Below, in pieces: positions 37,028 to 46,431 of a stretch of DNA of 64,000 nt; positions within the stretch are counted from its first letter, which is position 1, and every line of letters begins with the position of its first letter. Both the position numbers and the translations under genes were made by a program. The notes under the pieces are model-generated. The model was not told the origin of the DNA. It saw only the letters and a program-made list of their open reading frames with translations, and ran no database searches. The stretch comes from Aliiroseovarius sediminis. Its GTDB lineage: Bacteria; Pseudomonadota; Alphaproteobacteria; Rhodobacterales; Rhodobacteraceae. Location: NCBI RefSeq assembly GCF_022678485.1, contig NZ_JALBYP010000028.1, positions 62,001-126,000 on the forward strand. The letters are read 5' to 3'.

Positions 37028-38785
37028 ATGTTTCGATACCTGCGCACGAAATGGGTCTTTCCCTTTCTTCTTGCCACCGTTGCGATCAGCGCGGGCGTTT
37101 GGGCGATGGCTTGGCGCGCCGCTCTGTCGCCATTGTCCGAACAGGCCGCGTCCGAGCTGGCGCTGGCGTCCGACCAGTTGACGCGGCATCTGTTTCGGTA
37201 TCGCGAGCTGGCGGTGGTGCTGGCCGAACATCCCGTTCTGCGCGACCGTCTGGGTGGCAAGGCCGATGGTAGCGGGAATGCGGACAGGCTGCTGCAAGCC
37301 ATGGCCGACATGACGGGGGCGCATCATCTGTCATTGGTGGCTCCGGATGGCAAGGTACTGGCGGCTTCCGGCGAGGCCAAGGCGCAGCTTGACCCGCGCG
37401 CACCACTGATTCACCGCGCATTGACCGGCGCGTTGGGGGCCGAGGCGCGGTTTCAGCCGGTGCCAAGGCGCCCGACGCAGCGCATCTTCTCATTCGCGGC
37501 GCCCATGCACGGCGCCGCAGACCGGACGTTGGGCGCAGTGGTCGCGCGTACCGATTTGCTGGATTTCGAGGAGAACTGGCCCTCGACCGCTGCAGCGCTG
37601 TTTTTCACCTTGAACGGCAAACGTATCTTTGCGGCCAATCGGTCCGAACTGGTGAACGCCGACCGCCCACGCGAAGGCTTCTTAAAAAGCTCGGCCAGCC
37701 ATTGGACCGGGCACGAGGTCTGGACGATGGACGCAGGCCCCTATCTGCCCGACCGCGCGCTTCATCTGACTCGCGACTTGCCGGTGATCGGTTTGACCGG
37801 AGAGATATTGCTGGACACGGCCCCCGCCGAACGCACGGCCGCGCTGTTGGCCGGGATTGCCGCGGCGATCTGCCTTGGCATCGGGGCGCTGTTGTTGGCG
37901 GTTGGCGAACGGCGCCGCGCCTTGAACAAGCAGTTGCGCCTGAAGGCGGCGGCAAATGCCCGGCTGGAATCGCGAGTGGCGGAACGCACCAAGGCGCTGT
38001 CCACCGCCAACGCCGACCTTCTGCGTGAAAACCGCGAACGGCGCGAGGCCGAAGCGGCGTTGAAACAGGCGCAGGCCGATCTGGTGCAGGCGGGCAAGCT
38101 GGCGGCATTGGGCGAAATGTCGGCAGGCATCAGTCACGAACTGAACCAACCCCTGATGGCAATCCGGTCCTTTGCCGACAATGGCACTGTGTTTCTGCAG
38201 CGTGGGCAGGCCGATAAGGCCGGTCAGAACCTTGGCCGCATTTCGCAACAGGCGGGCCGGATGGACCGCATCATCAAGAACTTACGCGCCTTTGCGCGGC
38301 AGGAAAGTGAACCGATCACCGATGTTGACTTGGTGCAGGTGGTCGATCAGGCGCTTGAGATGCTGGCCCCCCGCATCAAGGCCGACCGGGTCAATGTGGA
38401 ATGGGCGCAACCGCATGTGGCAGCTTGGGTGCGAGGCGGCGAGGTGCGATTGCAGCAGGTGGTGATGAACCTCATGTCCAACGGGATGGACGCGATGGCG
38501 GATCGGGTTCACAGAAAGATCGAGATTTCGTTAGTGCCGTCAACGGATCGCGTGATCCTGTCGGTGCGCGACACCGGACCGGGCATCGACCAGCCCGACC
38601 GTTTATTCGACCCGTTCTACACGACAAAACAGGTCAGCGCGACCGAAGGGATGGGGCTTGGCCTGTCGATTTCCTATGGCTTGGTGCAAAGCTTCGGTGG
38701 CGCAATCCGGGGTCGTAACCACCCGGACGGCGGCGCGGTGTTCACCGTGGAACTTGACCGCGCCCACCGACAGGAGGTTGCATGA
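37028..38785 (+). CDS. dctB: C4-dicarboxylate sensor histidine kinase DctB-like
   Basis: A membrane sensor kinase of 585 residues. Two membrane helices (about 8-27 and 270-292) flank a periplasmic double-PAS-type sensor. A coiled coil follows, then the H-box with His370 in G-I-S-H-E-L-N-Q-P, an N-box (N-L-M-S-N-G-M-D-A) and G-boxes (D-T-G-P-G-I, G-M-G-L-G-L-S-I). This is the DctB layout. It overlaps dctD by four bases, and the TRAP genes lie downstream. No clear ribosome binding site precedes the start at 37028. Confidence 0.92.
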   Translation: MFRYLRTKWVFPFLLATVAISAGVWAMAWRAALSPLSEQAASELALASDQLTRHLFRYRELAVVLAEHPVLRDRLGGKADGSGNADRLLQAMADMTGAHHLSLVAPDGKVLAASGEAKAQLDPRAPLIHRALTGALGAEARFQPVPRRPTQRIFSFAAPMHGAADRTLGAVVARTDLLDFEENWPSTAAALFFTLNGKRIFAANRSELVNADRPREGFLKSSASHWTGHEVWTMDAGPYLPDRALHLTRDLPVIGLTGEILLDTAPAERTAALLAGIAAAICLGIGALLLAVGERRRALNKQLRLKAAANARLESRVAERTKALSTANADLLRENRERREAEAALKQAQADLVQAGKLAALGEMSAGISHELNQPLMAIRSFADNGTVFLQRGQADKAGQNLGRISQQAGRMDRIIKNLRAFARQESEPITDVDLVQVVDQALEMLAPRIKADRVNVEWAQPHVAAWVRGGEVRLQQVVMNLMSNGMDAMADRVHRKIEISLVPSTDRVILSVRDTGPGIDQPDRLFDPFYTTKQVSATEGMGLGLSISYGLVQSFGGAIRGRNHPDGGAVFTVELDRAHRQEVA

Positions 38786-40023
38786 CAAATTCGGTCCTTC
38801 TGGTCGATGATGACCCAATCGTGCGCGAAGCACTTAGCCAGACGCTTGAACTGGACGGCCTGACCGCCATCCCGACCGGCAGCTATATCGAAGCTAAAGA
38901 CCACATCACACGAGGCTTTGACGGGGTCATCTTGTCTGACATTCGTATGCCGGGGAAAGATGGTTTTGCGCTGCTGTCATGGACGCAGGCGGTGGATCCG
39001 GAACTGCCAGTGATCCTGCTGACCGGCGAAGGCGATATTCCGACGGCTGTGCGGGGGATCAACGAAGGTGCGTTCGACTTTCTTGAAAAGCCATGCGAGC
39101 CGGCCGCGCTTTTGGCCGTGGTGGGGCGGGCCTTGCGCACCCGTGCGCTGGTGCTTGAGAACCGGGCACTGAAGGCGCGCGCGGAAACCGGCGATGCGGC
39201 GGCGCGTCTGCTTTTTGGTGACAGCGCCTTGGCCGAGGATTTGCGCAATCGCGTCCGCGCCGCGGCCCGTGCACAAGCCGAGGTGTTGATCTGTGGTGAG
39301 CCGGGATCTGGGACTTCAAAGGTCGCGGAGGTGGTGCATCTGTTATCTGGCGATGCGACGCGCCCCTTCGTCAAGCTGCCTGCCGCCGGGCTGACCGCCG
39401 ACGCTCTGACGGCAGCTTTTGCGCGGGCCGAGGGCGGCACACTGTTTCTGGACGAGGTCGCCGCGCTGGAAGGCCGCACGCAATATCTGCTGTTGGAGCT
39501 TCTGGACCGCGCACCCAAAACACGCGTGGTTGCTGGCACCTATCGCGACCTTGACGAAGACGTTGCGGTGGGCCGCTTCAACCCGGATCTGTTTTATAAA
39601 CTGGACGTCTTGCGTATCCGTATTCCTGCCATTCGCGAGCGGAAGGAGGATATACCGGCCCTCTTTCGGCATTATGTCTCGATCGCCAGCGAACAGGCGG
39701 CGCTTAGCCCGCCTGAGATCGGACAGGACGTGATCGCGCAGCTGATGGCGCAGGACTGGCCGGGTAACGCGCGGGCGCTGATGAATGCGGCCATGCGCTT
39801 TTCTATGGGGCTGGGTCTGGGGGATGTGGACGGGGCTATGTCAGGCGCACGCCCCGGCCTGAGCGAGCAGCTGGCGCAGGTCGAACGCTCGCTTCTGATC
39901 GACGCGCTCAGGCGGCACCGGGGCGGGGCGACGGCGGCGGCGCGCGAGCTGCAACTGCCGCGCAAGACCTTCTATGACAAGATGGCGCGGCATGGGATTC
40001 GGCCAGAAACTTACCGCGACTGA
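38782..40023 (+). CDS. dctD: DctD-like response regulator with degenerate AAA+ domain
   Basis: Response regulator paired with DctB (413 residues). The receiver domain has the phospho-acceptor Asp53 and Lys103. The AAA+ domain is degenerate: Walker A reads G-E-P-G-S-G-T-S (172-179) with no lysine. The L1 GAFTGA loop used to contact sigma54 is absent, because Walker B (G-G-T-L-F-L-D-E, 218-225) follows the strand after only about 20 residues. The arginine-finger F-R becomes F-N. A Fis-type helix-turn-helix (about 382-406) ends the protein. It probably binds DNA but does not drive sigma54. Confidence 0.9.
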   Translation: MTNSVLLVDDDPIVREALSQTLELDGLTAIPTGSYIEAKDHITRGFDGVILSDIRMPGKDGFALLSWTQAVDPELPVILLTGEGDIPTAVRGINEGAFDFLEKPCEPAALLAVVGRALRTRALVLENRALKARAETGDAAARLLFGDSALAEDLRNRVRAAARAQAEVLICGEPGSGTSKVAEVVHLLSGDATRPFVKLPAAGLTADALTAAFARAEGGTLFLDEVAALEGRTQYLLLELLDRAPKTRVVAGTYRDLDEDVAVGRFNPDLFYKLDVLRIRIPAIRERKEDIPALFRHYVSIASEQAALSPPEIGQDVIAQLMAQDWPGNARALMNAAMRFSMGLGLGDVDGAMSGARPGLSEQLAQVERSLLIDALRRHRGGATAAARELQLPRKTFYDKMARHGIRPETYRD

Positions 40024-40035
40024 GGGGCCCAAGGG

Positions 40036-40085
40036 TGTGCGGATTTTCGCACAACGCTGGAATATACTGTGTGATATTTCGCCCA
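40036..40085 (+). promoter_or_regulatory. Tandem palindromic operators upstream of dctP, likely DctD sites
   Basis: Perfect palindrome TGTGCG-gatttt-CGCACA (40036-40053) and imperfect copy TGTGTG-atattt-CGCCCA (40068-40085). The centres are 32 bases apart, about three helical turns. They sit between dctD and dctP, about 185 bases before dctP. No sigma54 -24/-12 box was found in this gap. Confidence 0.6.
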
Positions 40086-40268
40086 TTGATCTTTCGGGTT
40101 GTTGATGCGCAGCTTCACGTTCTTCTCTCAATCTATTGTAAATAAATATAAAAGAATAAAAGTCACGCCTCCGTGATCGTTTTTCTTGGAGGCATCGGCT
40201 AATTCGTGCCCAATACCGCAAGGCACCCGCCCGGGTCGCCCAAGCTTATCTGTCTGGGAGGACACTCT

Positions 40269-41270
40269 ATGAAATTCCTGACCATGGCCGCATCTGCTAT
40301 CGCGCTGGCGGCATCTGTAACCACTGCGACTGCCGCCTGTGATGAAGGCGAACTTGTCATCAAGTTCAGCCACGTGACCAACGCGGACAAGCACCCAAAA
40401 GGCATCGCTGCCTCGCTTCTGGCTGAACGCGTCAACGACGAGATGAACGGCACGGCCTGTATGGAGGTTTATCCGAACTCGACCCTTTACAATGACGACC
40501 AGGTGCTCGAAGCGATGCTGCAAGGCGATGTGCAACTGGCTGCGCCCAGCTTGTCGAAATTCGAAGCGTTCACCAAGGTTTTCCGCATCTTCGATCTGCC
40601 CTTCATGTTCAAGAACATGGAAGCGGTCGATGCGTTCCAGCAATCTGAAATCGGTGAGGCGATGAAAGCGACGATGGAACGCCGCGGGCTGAAAGGGTTG
40701 GAATTCTGGCACAATGGTCTGAAGCAGTTTTCGGCCAACAAACCGCTGCTTTTGCCGTCCGATGCGGCTGGTCTGAAATTCCGCGTGCAGCCCTCGGACG
40801 TGCTGGTGGCGCAGATGAAAGCGCTGGGCGCAAGCCCGCAGCCCATGGCCTTTTCCGAGGTTTACGGCGCGCTGCAAACCGGCGTTGTGGACGGGCAGGA
40901 GAACACTTGGTCAAACATCTATGGCAAGAAGTTCTTTGAAGTGCAGGATGGCACCACCGAAACCAACCACGGTCTGCTCGACTACATGGTTGTGACAAAC
41001 GTGGACTGGTGGGAAGGGTTGGACGGTGCGGTGCGCGACCAGCTTGCAACGATCCTGCGTGAAGTGACGGAAACCCGCAACGCCGCCGTGGGAGAGGTGG
41101 ACGGTGAAGCCCGTCAGGCCGTTCTGGACGCAGGCGGCGAAATCCGCGAGCTGACTGACGAGCAGCGTCAGGCATGGGTGGATGCAATGAAGCCGGTCTG
41201 GGAAGAGTTCGAAGGTGACGTGGGCGCCGAGAACATCGCGGCTGCGCAAGATATCAACGCGCAGCACTAA
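40269..41270 (+). CDS. dctP: TRAP transporter substrate-binding protein DctP
   Basis: Periplasmic solute-binding protein of a TRAP importer, probably for C4-dicarboxylates. The 333-residue precursor has a signal peptide ending T-A-T-A-A near residue 23. DctP features include F-S-H-V near 32, the substrate-carboxylate arginine region L-K-F-R-V-Q-P-S near 172 and D-G-Q-E-N-T near 212. A strong GGGAGGA precedes the ATG. The substrate is inferred from dctBD next door. Confidence 0.93.
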   Translation: MKFLTMAASAIALAASVTTATAACDEGELVIKFSHVTNADKHPKGIAASLLAERVNDEMNGTACMEVYPNSTLYNDDQVLEAMLQGDVQLAAPSLSKFEAFTKVFRIFDLPFMFKNMEAVDAFQQSEIGEAMKATMERRGLKGLEFWHNGLKQFSANKPLLLPSDAAGLKFRVQPSDVLVAQMKALGASPQPMAFSEVYGALQTGVVDGQENTWSNIYGKKFFEVQDGTTETNHGLLDYMVVTNVDWWEGLDGAVRDQLATILREVTETRNAAVGEVDGEARQAVLDAGGEIRELTDEQRQAWVDAMKPVWEEFEGDVGAENIAAAQDINAQH

Positions 41271-41382
41271 GCAGATCGTTTCGGGGCCTGGCCTGCGCGT
41301 TGGGCCCCGGACCTATCCCATTGATGCGACGGGCCCTGGACAAGGCCGAACCCGCGCCCGGCCTCATGCGGAGGGGACAGTC

Positions 41383-42042
41383 ATGAGCACACACAACCAA
41401 ACGACCAAAGGCTTCGAAGAGACGGCAATCGCCATCATTCTTGGCCTCATGACGATGATCACCTTCGTGAACGTGGTCATGCGATATGTTTTCAATTCAT
41501 CGCTGATCTGGGGGTTGGAAGTCACACTGATCCTGTTTGCCTGGCTTGTGCTTTTTGGCGTGAGTTACGGCGTTAAGGTTACGGCCCATCTGGGTGTTGA
41601 TGCCTTGACCAACATTCTGCCCACCCCCGCACGCAGGTTTCTGGCGCTGGTCGCAGCGGTGGTGTGCATCGCCTATGCTTTCCTTTTACTAAAAGGGGCA
41701 TGGGATTACTGGGCGCCCTACGCTGCGCTTGATCGCACATCGGGGCGTTGGTTTCCGACGGGCTTCGAGAAAACGCGGTCACAGGCGTGGTACATCACCG
41801 ATCAGGTGCCGATGCTTGATTTCCTGCGCTTCTTGGAAGGCTGGATCAACGAAGGCGAGGCTTACGATAAATTCCCCCGCGTGATCCCCTATGCCATCCT
41901 GCCTGTGGGCATGGCCCTGCTTCTGTTTCGCTTTATTCAGGCAACCTTCCGTATCTGGCGTGGGCAGCAAGACAGCCTGATCGTCAGCCACGAGGTAGAA
42001 GACGAGATTGACCACCTGCAAGACACCCGGTCGGAGACTTAA
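41383..42042 (+). CDS. dctQ: TRAP transporter small permease DctQ
   Basis: Small membrane subunit of the TRAP importer, 219 residues with four helices (about 16-36, 46-66, 85-105 and 160-185). The loop between helices 3 and 4 is longer than usual and contains D-R-T-S-G-R-W-F-P-T-G-F-E-K-T. The start at 41383 follows GAGGGGACA. It sits 112 bases after dctP and 3 bases before dctM. Confidence 0.9.
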   Translation: MSTHNQTTKGFEETAIAIILGLMTMITFVNVVMRYVFNSSLIWGLEVTLILFAWLVLFGVSYGVKVTAHLGVDALTNILPTPARRFLALVAAVVCIAYAFLLLKGAWDYWAPYAALDRTSGRWFPTGFEKTRSQAWYITDQVPMLDFLRFLEGWINEGEAYDKFPRVIPYAILPVGMALLLFRFIQATFRIWRGQQDSLIVSHEVEDEIDHLQDTRSET

Positions 42043-42045
42043 CCC

Positions 42046-43437
42046 ATGGACGTCGTATTCCTTTTCGCCATGGTCATCGGGCTTCTGATGATCGGTGTGC
42101 CGATCGCAGTTGCCCTTGGCATGAGCTCGATCATCTTCCTGCTGGTCTTTTCAGACACCTCGCTCGCCTCGGTCGCGCAGAGTTTTTATCAGGCCGAGGC
42201 CGGGCATTATACGCTGCTTGCGATCCCGTTCTTCATCCTTGCCTCAAGCTTCATGTCGACGGGCGGCGTGGCGCAGCGGATCATCCGCTTCTCGATTGCC
42301 TGTGTGGGGCACTTTCGCGGTGGCTTGGCGATTGCGGGTGTGTTTGCCTGTATGCTGTTCGCCGCCCTGTCCGGGTCAAGCCCTGCAACGGTGGTCGCCA
42401 TCGGAACAATCGTCATCGCGGCGATGCGTCAGGTCGGTTACACCAAGGATTTCGCGGCGGGCGTCATCTGTAATGCTGGCACGTTGGGTATCCTGATCCC
42501 GCCCTCAATCGTGATGGTGGTCTATGCCTCGGCGGTGGAAGTTTCGGTCGGCCGCATGTTCTTGGCTGGTGTCATCCCCGGCATCATGGCCGGTGTCATG
42601 CTGATGATCGCGATCTATGTGATTGCCACGATCAAGGACATGCCAAAGGGTGATTTCGCGGGCTGGAAAGAGATCATCGCCAGCTTCTCGGACGCGCTTT
42701 GGGGGCTTTTGCTGATCGTGATCATCATGGTTGGTATCTACGGCATTCCCGGTGTCACCGGCGCGCTGTTCACCCCGACCGAGGCCGCTGCGGTTGCCTC
42801 TGTCTATGCGTTTCTTGTCGCCACGTTCATCTATCGCGACATGGGGCCGCTGGCGGACAAGGGCGAGGGAAAGAAAAACCTGCTGCAAAAGCCACACGCG
42901 CTGATCACGGCGTTTTTCCATGCTGACACCCGCAAGACCCTGTTTGATGCGGGAAAGCTGACCATCACACTGATGTTCATCATCGCCAACGCCCTGATCC
43001 TGAAACACGTGCTGACGGATGAGCAAATCCCGCAACAGATCGCAGGTGCGATGCTGTCGGCGGGCTTTGGCAAGATCATGTTCCTGATCATCGTGAACAT
43101 CATCCTGTTGATCGGCGGGCAGTTCATGGAGCCATCGGGCCTGATCGTGATCGTTGCGCCCTTGGTGTTCCCGATTGCGATCGAACTGGGCGTCGATCCC
43201 ATCCACCTTGGTATCATCATGGTGGTGAACATGGAGATTGGGATGATCACGCCGCCGGTCGGATTGAACCTGTTCGTGACCTCGGGTGTGGCCGGGATGC
43301 CGATGATGCGGGTTGTGCGCGCAGCGGCTCCGTTCCTTGCCGTGCTGTTCGTGTTCCTGATCATGGTGACTTATATCCCCTTCCTGTCCACATGGTTGCC
43401 GACCATGTTGATGGGGCCAGAGATCATCACGAAGTAA
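42046..43437 (+). CDS. dctM: TRAP transporter large permease DctM
   Basis: Large, sodium-coupled membrane subunit of the TRAP importer (463 residues, about 12 helices). Family motifs are visible: A-L-S-G-S-S-P-A-T near 107, I-L-I-P-P-S near 151, and the second-repeat I-T-P-P-V-G-L-N-L-F near 402. It is the last gene of the dctPQM operon, with a perfect hairpin terminator 38 bases downstream. Confidence 0.95.
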   Translation: MDVVFLFAMVIGLLMIGVPIAVALGMSSIIFLLVFSDTSLASVAQSFYQAEAGHYTLLAIPFFILASSFMSTGGVAQRIIRFSIACVGHFRGGLAIAGVFACMLFAALSGSSPATVVAIGTIVIAAMRQVGYTKDFAAGVICNAGTLGILIPPSIVMVVYASAVEVSVGRMFLAGVIPGIMAGVMLMIAIYVIATIKDMPKGDFAGWKEIIASFSDALWGLLLIVIIMVGIYGIPGVTGALFTPTEAAAVASVYAFLVATFIYRDMGPLADKGEGKKNLLQKPHALITAFFHADTRKTLFDAGKLTITLMFIIANALILKHVLTDEQIPQQIAGAMLSAGFGKIMFLIIVNIILLIGGQFMEPSGLIVIVAPLVFPIAIELGVDPIHLGIIMVVNMEIGMITPPVGLNLFVTSGVAGMPMMRVVRAAAPFLAVLFVFLIMVTYIPFLSTWLPTMLMGPEIITK

Positions 43438-43474
43438 AGGGCGGGCTGCATCTGCGGCCCACCCTTCAAAATAT

Positions 43475-43505
43475 AACGCCGGGCGTAAATCGCCCGGCGT
43501 TTACC
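43475..43505 (+). terminator. Terminator of dctPQM
   Basis: A perfect 11-bp stem, AACGCCGGGCG (43475-43485) with CGCCCGGCGTT (43491-43501), loop TAAAT. Confidence 0.75.
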
Positions 43506-43558
43506 GTTTCACTCGTTACGCCTTCGGTCTAGCGGCCAAAGGTTGCGAAACATTGAAC

Positions 43559-43753
43559 TCAGCTTTTCAGTTTGCAGGTGTTGATTCCCAACAGCGTATA
43601 CAGGCCGCAATATCCCAAAGCGCCCGTGACCAGCGGAATAATCCCGATCAGAGCCCAGATCGGGCCGCCCGCAAAGAAATACCAGCCCAGAAGGGCAAGG
43701 CCGACGACGACGCGAATGATGCGATCAATATTACCCGTGTTTTGCTTGAACAT
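43559..43753 (-). CDS. DUF2892 small membrane protein
   Basis: A 64-residue inner-membrane protein of the DUF2892 (YgaP-type transmembrane) family. It begins M-F-K-Q-N-T-G-N-I-D-R, a family hallmark, then has two hydrophobic helices and the C-G-L-Y near the end with G-I-N-T-C. It is linked in other bacteria to sulfur or thiol handling, but no role is shown here. AAGGAG precedes the start. It lies 80 bases downstream of the Crp/Fnr gene. Confidence 0.88.
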   Translation of the reverse strand: MFKQNTGNIDRIIRVVVGLALLGWYFFAGGPIWALIGIIPLVTGALGYCGLYTLLGINTCKLKS

Positions 43754-43833
43754 GGTGTTCTCCTTTTCTGCTTGTCCCACATGTAACATGGGGTGCGGAC
43801 AAAGGCGTGTGACGAGGTCACACAGAAAAAGGG

Positions 43834-44493
43834 TCAAAATGCCGCGCCGCGCACGACCTGGTTCAATGCTTTGCGGTCAAGGATCGTCACCACGCCGCGT
43901 TCTTGGGCGATGCAGCCCGATCGCGCCAGCTTTTCAAGCCTCCGCGACACGACCTCGCGCGCGGTGCCGATGGCGGTGGCCATTTCAGCCTGCGTCATGT
44001 GCAGGCACCCGTCGGAGTCGGAACGGTCAAGGATCAGTGCGGCCAGACGTGACTCGACCGACATGAAGGATACGTTTTCAATCAACTGCATCATGGCTTG
44101 CATACGTTCGGCAAAGGCCGAGAACACTAGCCGCCGAAACGCTGGGGAGCTGTCGATCAGCGCGAAAAACACATCGCGCGGGATCAGAACCAGCCGCGCG
44201 GCGGTTTCTGCGGTTGCCTCGGCGGTGTAATCATCGCCACCCAGCAGGCCCAGTGTCGACTGGATGCAACTTTGCCCCGGCTCAACGCGATACAGCAGGA
44301 TATCGCGCCCAGTTGGGCCAACAAGGTTTACATCCACCTGGCCCGACAGCATGACGACATAGCCTTTGACCGCTTCGCCAGGGCAGAAGAGCACAGCACC
44401 TTTAGGCACCTCGACCGGGGTCAAGGTGCCAAGCAACGCGCGGGCAGGCGCATCCAGCCCGGCGATTTCGGCGGTGTTATTGGTCCAGCTCAT
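43834..44493 (-). CDS. Crp/Fnr family transcriptional regulator
   Basis: A 219-residue regulator with a cyclic-nucleotide-binding-type beta roll (about 25-115), a dimerisation helix and a C-terminal winged helix (T-Q-A-E-M-A-T-A-I-G-T-A-R-E-V-V-S-R-R-L near 168-187). No cluster of N-terminal cysteines for an Fe-S sensor is present, so it is not an FNR-type oxygen sensor. The target is unknown; the nearby DUF2892 gene is a candidate. It is 25 bases after mmsB. Confidence 0.92.
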   Translation of the reverse strand: MSWTNNTAEIAGLDAPARALLGTLTPVEVPKGAVLFCPGEAVKGYVVMLSGQVDVNLVGPTGRDILLYRVEPGQSCIQSTLGLLGGDDYTAEATAETAARLVLIPRDVFFALIDSSPAFRRLVFSAFAERMQAMMQLIENVSFMSVESRLAALILDRSDSDGCLHMTQAEMATAIGTAREVVSRRLEKLARSGCIAQERGVVTILDRKALNQVVRGAAF

Positions 44494-44518
44494 ACCGGCA
44501 GGTTAGAGTGTTTTGGCC

Positions 44519-45391
44519 CTAGCGGCGACTGCGTTTTTCAAACCGTGGCAACATGGCCGAAAAATCCATGCCTTCGCCGCCTTCTTCGTCCACGAATTGG
44601 GTGTAAAGCGCGGTCGCGGCTTTGCCCAGCGGCGTGTCTGCATCGGCGGCCTCGGCGGCCTGTTGGCTCAGGCGCAGGTCTTTCAGCATCAATTCGGCCG
44701 CGAAACCGGGCTTGTACTCGTTATCAGCGGGCGATTGCGGCCCAACTCCGGGAGCGGGGCAATAGGCGTTCATCGACCAGCTGTAACCGGACGAGGTGGA
44801 CACGACGTCAAACATCTTTTGTCGATCCAGCCCCAGCTTGTCGGCAAGCGCGAAGGCTTCGCAGGTGCCGATCATGGTGATACCAAGGATCATGTTGTTG
44901 CAGATCTTTGCGGCTTGACCTGCACCGCTTTCACCGCAATGCACGGCCTTCTGGCCCATGATGTCGAACAGGGGGGCGGCCTTGGCGAATGCGTCGGCAG
45001 ATCCACCTGCCATGAAAGTCAGCGTGCCGCCTGACGCGCCACCAACACCGCCCGACACCGGCGCATCGACAGGCAAAAGCCCCGCATCTACGGCCTGTTG
45101 GGCCACGTCGCGGGCGCTTTCCACATCCACGGTCGAGCAGTCGACGAAAGCGGTGCCCTTGTTCATCGCAGGCACGATCTCGTTTGCGACGGCGCGCAGG
45201 ATCTGGCCATTGGGCAGCATGGTGATCACCACGTCTTGCCCCTTGGCGGCTTCAGCGCCCGATGCGGCCATGCTGACGCCCGCGATTTCGACTGGCGCCA
45301 TGTCGAAGCCTGTGACCTCGTGACCCGCTTTGGCAAGGTTCGCGGCCATCGGGCCACCCATGTTGCCCAGTCCGATAAATCCGATTTTCAT
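44519..45391 (-). CDS. mmsB: 3-hydroxyisobutyrate dehydrogenase
   Basis: Oxidises 3-hydroxyisobutyrate to methylmalonate semialdehyde in valine breakdown, with NAD. The 290-residue protein has the Rossmann G-F-I-G-L-G-N-M-G (4-12), substrate-binding D-A-P-V-S-G-G near 117, and the catalytic Lys in G-A-G-Q-A-A-K-I-C-N-N near 164-174. It overlaps the hydrolase gene by four bases. Confidence 0.95.
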   Translation of the reverse strand: MKIGFIGLGNMGGPMAANLAKAGHEVTGFDMAPVEIAGVSMAASGAEAAKGQDVVITMLPNGQILRAVANEIVPAMNKGTAFVDCSTVDVESARDVAQQAVDAGLLPVDAPVSGGVGGASGGTLTFMAGGSADAFAKAAPLFDIMGQKAVHCGESGAGQAAKICNNMILGITMIGTCEAFALADKLGLDRQKMFDVVSTSSGYSWSMNAYCPAPGVGPQSPADNEYKPGFAAELMLKDLRLSQQAAEAADADTPLGKAATALYTQFVDEEGGEGMDFSAMLPRFEKRSRR

Positions 45392-46431
45392 GGCTCGTCT
45401 CCTAAAAATGTCAATTCGTTGTCGCCCAGCGGGGCGAGCATGGCCTTGACCGCGTCTGCGGGCAGTGCGTCCAGATCATGTTTCCAGTGGGGGGTGCGAT
45501 CCTTGTCGATGACCGCGGCCCGTATGCCCTCCAGCAAGTCCGAGTGTTCGAGCGCACGGTAAACAAAGCGGTATTCCAATTCCAGCGACGCACGCACGTC
45601 ATAGGTGGTGGATAGCTGGCGGACGATGTCGATTGTGCAGGCCATAGACAGGGGGGAGTTGCGGCCCAGGACTTCAAGCGCGTTGGTGGTGAATACGCTG
45701 TCTTCGTTGCGCAACGAATGCAGTATTTCGCCAAGGCTACCACCACCAAAATGGGCGTCGATCATGGGTTGCATCGCAGAGAGGTTGCCCGGAATGGCCG
45801 GGATTGCGGCCTCATTGATTGAGTTGGGATCGCCACTGCGCGTCAAGTCCGCCTTCAATGCTGGCCATTTGGCTTGCGGGATCACATAATCCGCAAAGCC
45901 TGCGTGGATCGCATCGCCAGGCGCCATGCGCGCGCCTGTCATGCCGATATAGGTGCCCAGTTGCCCCGGCGCGTGCGCCAGGATCAGCGAGCCGCCCACA
46001 TCCGGCACCAGCCCGATACCGCATTCAGGCATTGCCATGCGCGACGACCGCGCCATGATCCGGTGGGATGCATGACAGCCCACGCCGACACCGCCGCCCA
46101 TCGTGAAGCCCTGCATGAAGCTGACGATGGGCTTTGGATATTCGAACAGCCGCGCGTTCATTCGATATTCGTCGCGCCAGAAATTCCGGGCGCGGGTTGG
46201 GTCGCCGGACTTTCCGATTTCGTAAATCTCGCGGATGTCGCCACCGGCGCAGAAGGCGCGGTCGCCCTCGGCGTCGATCAGGATCAATGCAACCTCGTCG
46301 TCGTCCACCCAGTCGATCAGAGCAGCGTCGATGGCCAGACACATATCATAGGTCAGCGCGTTCAGCGCGTCAGGGCGGGTCAGGGTAATCCGCCCGGCTT
46401 TGCCCTCTTTCCGGATCGATATGTCAGACAT
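45388..46431 (-). CDS. 3-hydroxyisobutyryl-CoA hydrolase (enoyl-CoA hydratase fold)
   Basis: Releases 3-hydroxyisobutyrate from its CoA ester in valine catabolism. The 347-residue length and the crotonase core (C-A-G-G-D-I-R near 62, G-G-G-V-G-V-G-C-H near 113, P-E-C-G-I-G-L-V-P-D-V-G near 135) fit this hydrolase, not a 260-residue hydratase. Neighbours mmsB and the acyl-CoA dehydrogenase agree. The start overlaps the dehydrogenase stop by one base (TAATG). Confidence 0.92.
   Translation of the reverse strand: MSDISIRKEGKAGRITLTRPDALNALTYDMCLAIDAALIDWVDDDEVALILIDAEGDRAFCAGGDIREIYEIGKSGDPTRARNFWRDEYRMNARLFEYPKPIVSFMQGFTMGGGVGVGCHASHRIMARSSRMAMPECGIGLVPDVGGSLILAHAPGQLGTYIGMTGARMAPGDAIHAGFADYVIPQAKWPALKADLTRSGDPNSINEAAIPAIPGNLSAMQPMIDAHFGGGSLGEILHSLRNEDSVFTTNALEVLGRNSPLSMACTIDIVRQLSTTYDVRASLELEYRFVYRALEHSDLLEGIRAAVIDKDRTPHWKHDLDALPADAVKAMLAPLGDNELTFLGDEP

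Noticed and set aside
40086-40268. Sigma54 (-24/-12) promoter before dctP
   Set aside because: No TGGCAC-n5-TTGC pattern was found by eye in this gap.
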